Assembly: GCA_964621445.1 (NCBI GenBank)
Contig: CAZUNO010000033.1
Location: forward strand, 1 to 21,820
From: CAZUNO01 sp964621445 [NCBI: Candidatus Hadarchaeota archaeon]
GTDB lineage: Archaea > CAYQAE01 > CAYVLA01
Direction of reading: 5' to 3'
DNA: 21,820 bases
Shown here: one piece after another, positions 21,183 through 21,820 of the stretch
Position numbering within the stretch: position 1 is the first letter of the stretch
Layout: every line of letters starts with the position of its first letter
Notes under the pieces: model-generated
Told to the model about the DNA's origin: nothing
The model's database searches: none
What the model saw: only the letters and a program-made list of their open reading frames with translations
Program-made: the position numbers and the translations under genes

Positions 21183-21820
21183 TTATTCTTCCAGAAGAGA
21201 CTGGAAAACCCCCGTGTACCTTTCCGAAACATACTGCCAGGAGAAATTATCCTCAACTACACGCCTTGCAAGCCTTCCCATTCTCATGGCCTCGTAGGGA
21301 CACTCGATGATCCTTTCCATGCATGATACCATGCCGCTGAGGCTATTTCCACGGTAAAGAAGACCGTTGACCCCGTGCCTAATGACGCTTGGTATGCCAC
21401 CAACTCTAGGGGCGATGGACGGCCTACCGGTTGCCCCGGCCTCCAGAAGAACCTTGCCTAAACCCTCGATCTTGCTGCCCAGAACCACCATCAGGGACCG
21501 TTTGAATACCTGGGGCATCTGAAAATGATTTACGGGATCGACCAATTCTATCCTGTCCTCCAATCTAAGGCCACGGATCATCCTCATCACCTCACCGTAA
21601 TCGGAATCCCCGGGTGATCCCCCCGCCAGAATGAGTCGGGCCTCCGGGTTATCGAGTACAACCTCCGAGAAGGCTCGAACGATCAGCCCCACCCTCTTGA
21701 CACCCCTGAAGGACCCCGCGTAAAGAATACCGGTTTTCTCCGGCAACGGCGTTTCCTGAAAAAGATCGACATCAACCCCGGAGGGGATCATGCGGATCGA
21801 ATCTCTTCGGATTCCATCCT
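21183..21820 (-). CDS. GT4-family glycosyltransferase, C-terminal part; 5' end outside the window
   Basis: The frame is open to the right edge, and the residues before the first visible ATG (21791) continue the family pattern (GIRRDSIRMIPSGVD), so this is the C-terminal donor domain of a larger GT4 enzyme and not a 202-residue protein. Visible motifs are IPSGVDVDLF, LYAGSFRGVKRV, ARLILAGGSPGDSDY, and the canonical E-x7-E as EGLGKVLLEAGATGRP. The residues after it, VGGIPSVI, are also standard. It should transfer a sugar from a nucleotide-sugar donor. It differs clearly from the neighbouring GT4 in this active-site signature. The acceptor cannot be judged because the N-terminal domain is missing. 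Confidence 0.88.
   Translation of the reverse strand, partial: DGIRRDSIRMIPSGVDVDLFQETPLPEKTGILYAGSFRGVKRVGLIVRAFSEVVLDNPEARLILAGGSPGDSDYGEVMRMIRGLRLEDRIELVDPVNHFQMPQVFKRSLMVVLGSKIEGLGKVLLEAGATGRPSIAPRVGGIPSVIRHGVNGLLYRGNSLSGMVSCMERIIECPYEAMRMGRLARRVVEDNFSWQYVSERYTGVFQSLLEE

Noticed and set aside
21183-21791. Complete 202-residue protein at the right edge
   Set aside because: The frame continues upstream of ATG 21791 to the window end with GT4-like residues, so it is a truncated larger enzyme.

Overview
The window looks like a piece of a euryarchaeal chromosome with moderate to high G+C, possibly from the Thermoplasmata side, although the sequence alone does not fix the lineage. The archaeal signs are A/T-rich TATA-like boxes (TTTATA, TTTATT or TTAAAT types) about 25 bases ahead of many genes, several starts that sit close to the expected transcription start (near-leaderless), frequent AGG and ATA codons, GGAGG-type ribosome sites, and archaeal-type families (DUF354 glycosyltransferases, Alg7-like GlcNAc-1-P transferase). 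No tRNA, rRNA, CRISPR array or insertion sequence was seen.

Region 1 (1-3810) is the least explained part. After the 5' end of a small charged protein, apparently with a CTG start, come five short genes. Four belong to one unnamed paralogous family built from exchangeable modules: an N-terminal beta-strand/helix segment, a short coiled coil, a linker ending in (I/L)P(S/A)xxTKY, a predicted winged helix-turn-helix with RHxLSILxxxYxxLxV and GRxNxY, and a C-terminal alpha/beta segment. Two have the full set, one has all parts in shorter form, one has only coil plus winged helix, and the fifth gene (69 aa) has only the coil. Four switches of strand and a promoter ahead of each gene suggest separate transcription.

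Region 2 (3811-4261) is a 451-base intergenic stretch rich in direct and inverted repeats, including a TATA box placed for a leaderless 19-codon ORF.

Region 3 (4262-21820) is a surface-glycan or lipid-linked glycan locus. Precursor supply: two different GHMP sugar kinases, a GalU-type nucleotidyltransferase, a zinc-ribbon SDR epimerase, and a ManC-type mannose-1-phosphate guanylyltransferase. Lipid carrier loading: an Alg7/AglH-like polyprenyl-phosphate HexNAc-1-P transferase translationally coupled to a DUF354 protein, with a second DUF354 protein downstream. Elongation: two GT4 glycosyltransferases. Modification: a membrane-anchored polysaccharide-deacetylase-like protein paired with a membrane-anchored alpha-barrel (glycoside hydrolase/epimerase-like) protein, a radical SAM enzyme of the B12-binding type, and two tandem FemAB/GNAT-like acyl or aminoacyl transferases. 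No flippase, oligosaccharyltransferase or S-layer gene lies in the window, so the destination of the glycan is not shown.

Most glycan genes from 15164 down to 5368 run on the minus strand in a few tight groups (15164-11915; 11790-9641; 9519-8548; 8465-5368). The radical SAM gene, the FemAB pair and one GT4 run on the plus strand, and ManC and the last GT4 on the minus strand.
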